Source: Mycobacterium attenuatum (GTDB taxonomy: Bacteria > Actinomycetota > Actinomycetes > Mycobacteriales > Mycobacteriaceae). Taken from it: a stretch of DNA of 32,406 nt. A program made the translations under genes and the position numbers. The first letter of the stretch is position 1. The number at the start of each line of letters is the position of its first letter. The stretch spans positions 1-32,406 of the forward strand of contig NZ_UPHT01000176.1 of assembly GCF_900566085.1 (NCBI RefSeq). The letters are read 5' to 3'. Of this stretch, positions 31,403-32,406 are shown in pieces. The notes under the pieces were generated by a model, which did no database searches, had not been told where the DNA came from, and saw nothing but the letters and a program-made list of their open reading frames with translations.

Positions 31403-32096
31403 ACCCACCTAACCCTTCAGCAGACTTTCCTGCGCGGCCTTACCAGCAGATCCGACGGCGCCATGCCCTGACGTTGCGGGCGTGAACCCCTCCGGTCTTG
31501 TCGCTAGGCTGTCCGTCAAGCGGAATGATCAGGCCGCGGATTCGTCCGTGCAGCGCTGAACGGTGCCCCGGTCCCGATCTCGACAAGTCGTAAAACGATA
31601 TGACAATACCCGCCTGACATGCCAACTTCCTCAATGGTAACCCGCCCACCGACCGTGCCGTAGGTACAGCGAGAGTAGCTTCCGAGGGCTTTCTCACCTG
31701 CCGTTTTGGCGCCGCTAAACGCTGTCGTCGCCCGCTTTTCAGGTACGGCCGGGGGCCACAGTAACTGCTTAGACTAATTTGCTGGAGCACTCGTCCAGCG
31801 GCCCGAGCCCCTGCCGATCGGTCGCGCACGCACCAGTCACACCGGTAACACGCCGGGCGATAAGACATGGCAGCCCAGCTGCGGAAACTGCCAGGTCGCG
31901 TTTCGGCGGCCCGGCACGAGGCCCGCCGCGCTCCTCGGATGGAACACCGCGGAGTTTGCACAATACTAATAGGAGTCTAAAACCTGACCCGATAGGTCGG
32001 CCGAGAACGAGCCTGGCCCACCAGGCGAAGCCGACGGGCCGGTGCTCGATACTGGTCGGTGTGCGGCGTTGGCGGTCCAACTCGACTGAGGAGCTT
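31403..32096. other. Divergent promoter region between gltB and the Pro-rich ESX-proximal gene
   Basis: 694 bases without a supportable gene; the 173-residue open frame on - (31440-31961) looks non-coding (Arg/Cys/Trp-rich, no motif). It must hold the gltBD promoter and that of the gene at 32097. It includes an AT-richer patch near 31955-31985 (CAATACTAATAGG) that could be a promoter for the + gene. No GlnR, IdeR or LexA box is recognised. Transcription start sites cannot be assigned. Confidence 0.5.
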
Positions 32097-32406
32097 ATGA
32101 ACGAGCGCGACGAATTCCTCCGGGACCGGATGCGGCCGGCTCGACCCGCGGGTCCGGACGTCAGCCCGGACGGTCGGCGATCCGGAGTTCCCCATTCGCC
32201 TCCTCGCGCATCCGGCCCGCACCCCGCGGCGCCACTTGCCGCAGCGCAGCCGCCGGTCCCGCCGCGTCCACCCGGGCCGCCACGCTCCGCGGCCCCCCCG
32301 GCACCGCAACGCTCCCCGACACCAGCCGCGCCGCAACACTCCCCGGCACCAGCGCCTCAGCCCTTCCCCTCCGGCCCAACGGCCCCGCCCCCACCGATTT
32401 CCACCC
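32097..32406 (+). CDS. Pro/Ala-rich N-terminus of an ESX-proximal protein, probably the Rv3860 counterpart (runs off right edge)
   Basis: Open from the ATG at 32097 to the edge, 103 residues. It begins MNERDEFLRDRMRPARP and is then almost entirely Pro, Ala, Ser and Arg, with short repeats such as PAAPQHSPAPAPQPFP. Such tails precede the MinD/ParA-like ATPase domain in EspI and related ESX-associated proteins. In M. tuberculosis the next gene at this position is Rv3860, which I recall as resembling that family; so a cytosolic ESX-1-linked ATPase is likely, but the domain itself lies outside the window. A GGAG element is only 3 bases before the ATG, so the start is moderately secure. Confidence 0.62.
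   Translation, partial: MNERDEFLRDRMRPARPAGPDVSPDGRRSGVPHSPPRASGPHPAAPLAAAQPPVPPRPPGPPRSAAPPAPQRSPTPAAPQHSPAPAPQPFPSGPTAPPPPIST

Noticed and set aside
31440..31961. 173-residue open frame on - upstream of gltB
   Set aside because: Cys/Arg/Trp-rich without motif or homology, lies in promoter DNA.

Overview
The window is GC-rich chromosomal DNA from a slow-growing Mycobacterium. It is not M. tuberculosis itself, but it is close enough that most proteins can be matched from memory to the M. tuberculosis block Rv3834c-Rv3860: serS, Rv3835, Rv3836, Rv3837c, pheA, Rv3839, Rv3840, bfrB, glpQ1, Rv3843c, sodA, Rv3847, Rv3848, espR, Rv3850, Rv3851, hns, rraA, ethA/ethR, Rv3856c, Rv3857c, gltD, gltB, Rv3860. 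A PE_PGRS gene at the left edge points to the M. kansasii / M. marinum / M. tuberculosis part of the genus. Apart from that gene, the clearest additions to the M. tuberculosis layout are a two-gene MEDS/ATPase and MEDS-STAS-ANTAR signalling module and a DinB3-type polymerase, both between ethR and the PHP gene, and an F420-type oxidoreductase before gltD. No insertion sequence, tRNA, rRNA or CRISPR array is visible.

Layout. 1-6.0 kb: PE_PGRS (cut by the window edge), serS, a septum-formation-like membrane protein, a small zincin, a Cys-rich mini-protein, then a pheA-histidine phosphatase pair. 6.0-10.8 kb is an iron and envelope region: an IdeR box with a DUF2470 gene, a leaderless LCP-family gene, the ferritin bfrB behind an AT-rich leader with an IdeR box, glpQ1, and a zinc-ribbon/DUF4328 membrane protein. 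10.8-14.9 kb: a cluster of DnaA-box-like sequences, an unlisted 51-residue membrane protein, sodA with a strong hairpin, a 17-bp tandem repeat, the Rv3847 homologue, a UPF0016 (manganese exporter family) gene under a yybP-ykoY-type riboswitch, and the ESX-1 regulator espR. 14.9-19.2 kb: Rv3850, Rv3851, the H-NS-like Lys-rich membrane-tailed protein, rraA, then the divergent ethA/ethR pair around its operator. 19.2-21.4 kb: the MEDS signalling module, whose upstream gene carries a 1-base frameshift. 21.4-25.3 kb: dinB with a LexA-box-like palindrome over its start codon, PHP phosphoesterase, membrane protein, LLM oxidoreductase. 25.3-32.4 kb: the gltB-gltD glutamate synthase operon, and the Pro-rich start of a gene next to the ESX-1 region.

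How the genes work together. Iron and oxidative-stress handling dominates the middle: two IdeR-type sites flank genes with opposite iron roles, and the superoxide dismutase lies close to a predicted Mn exporter with its own Mn-sensing leader. The most informative structures are regulatory: the riboswitch with a mutually exclusive Shine-Dalgarno-masking pairing, the DnaA-box cluster far from dnaA, the LexA-type palindrome on dinB, and the TGATG-coupled MEDS/STAS/ANTAR module. Gene identities rest on recalled family sequences and visible motifs; no database search was run.
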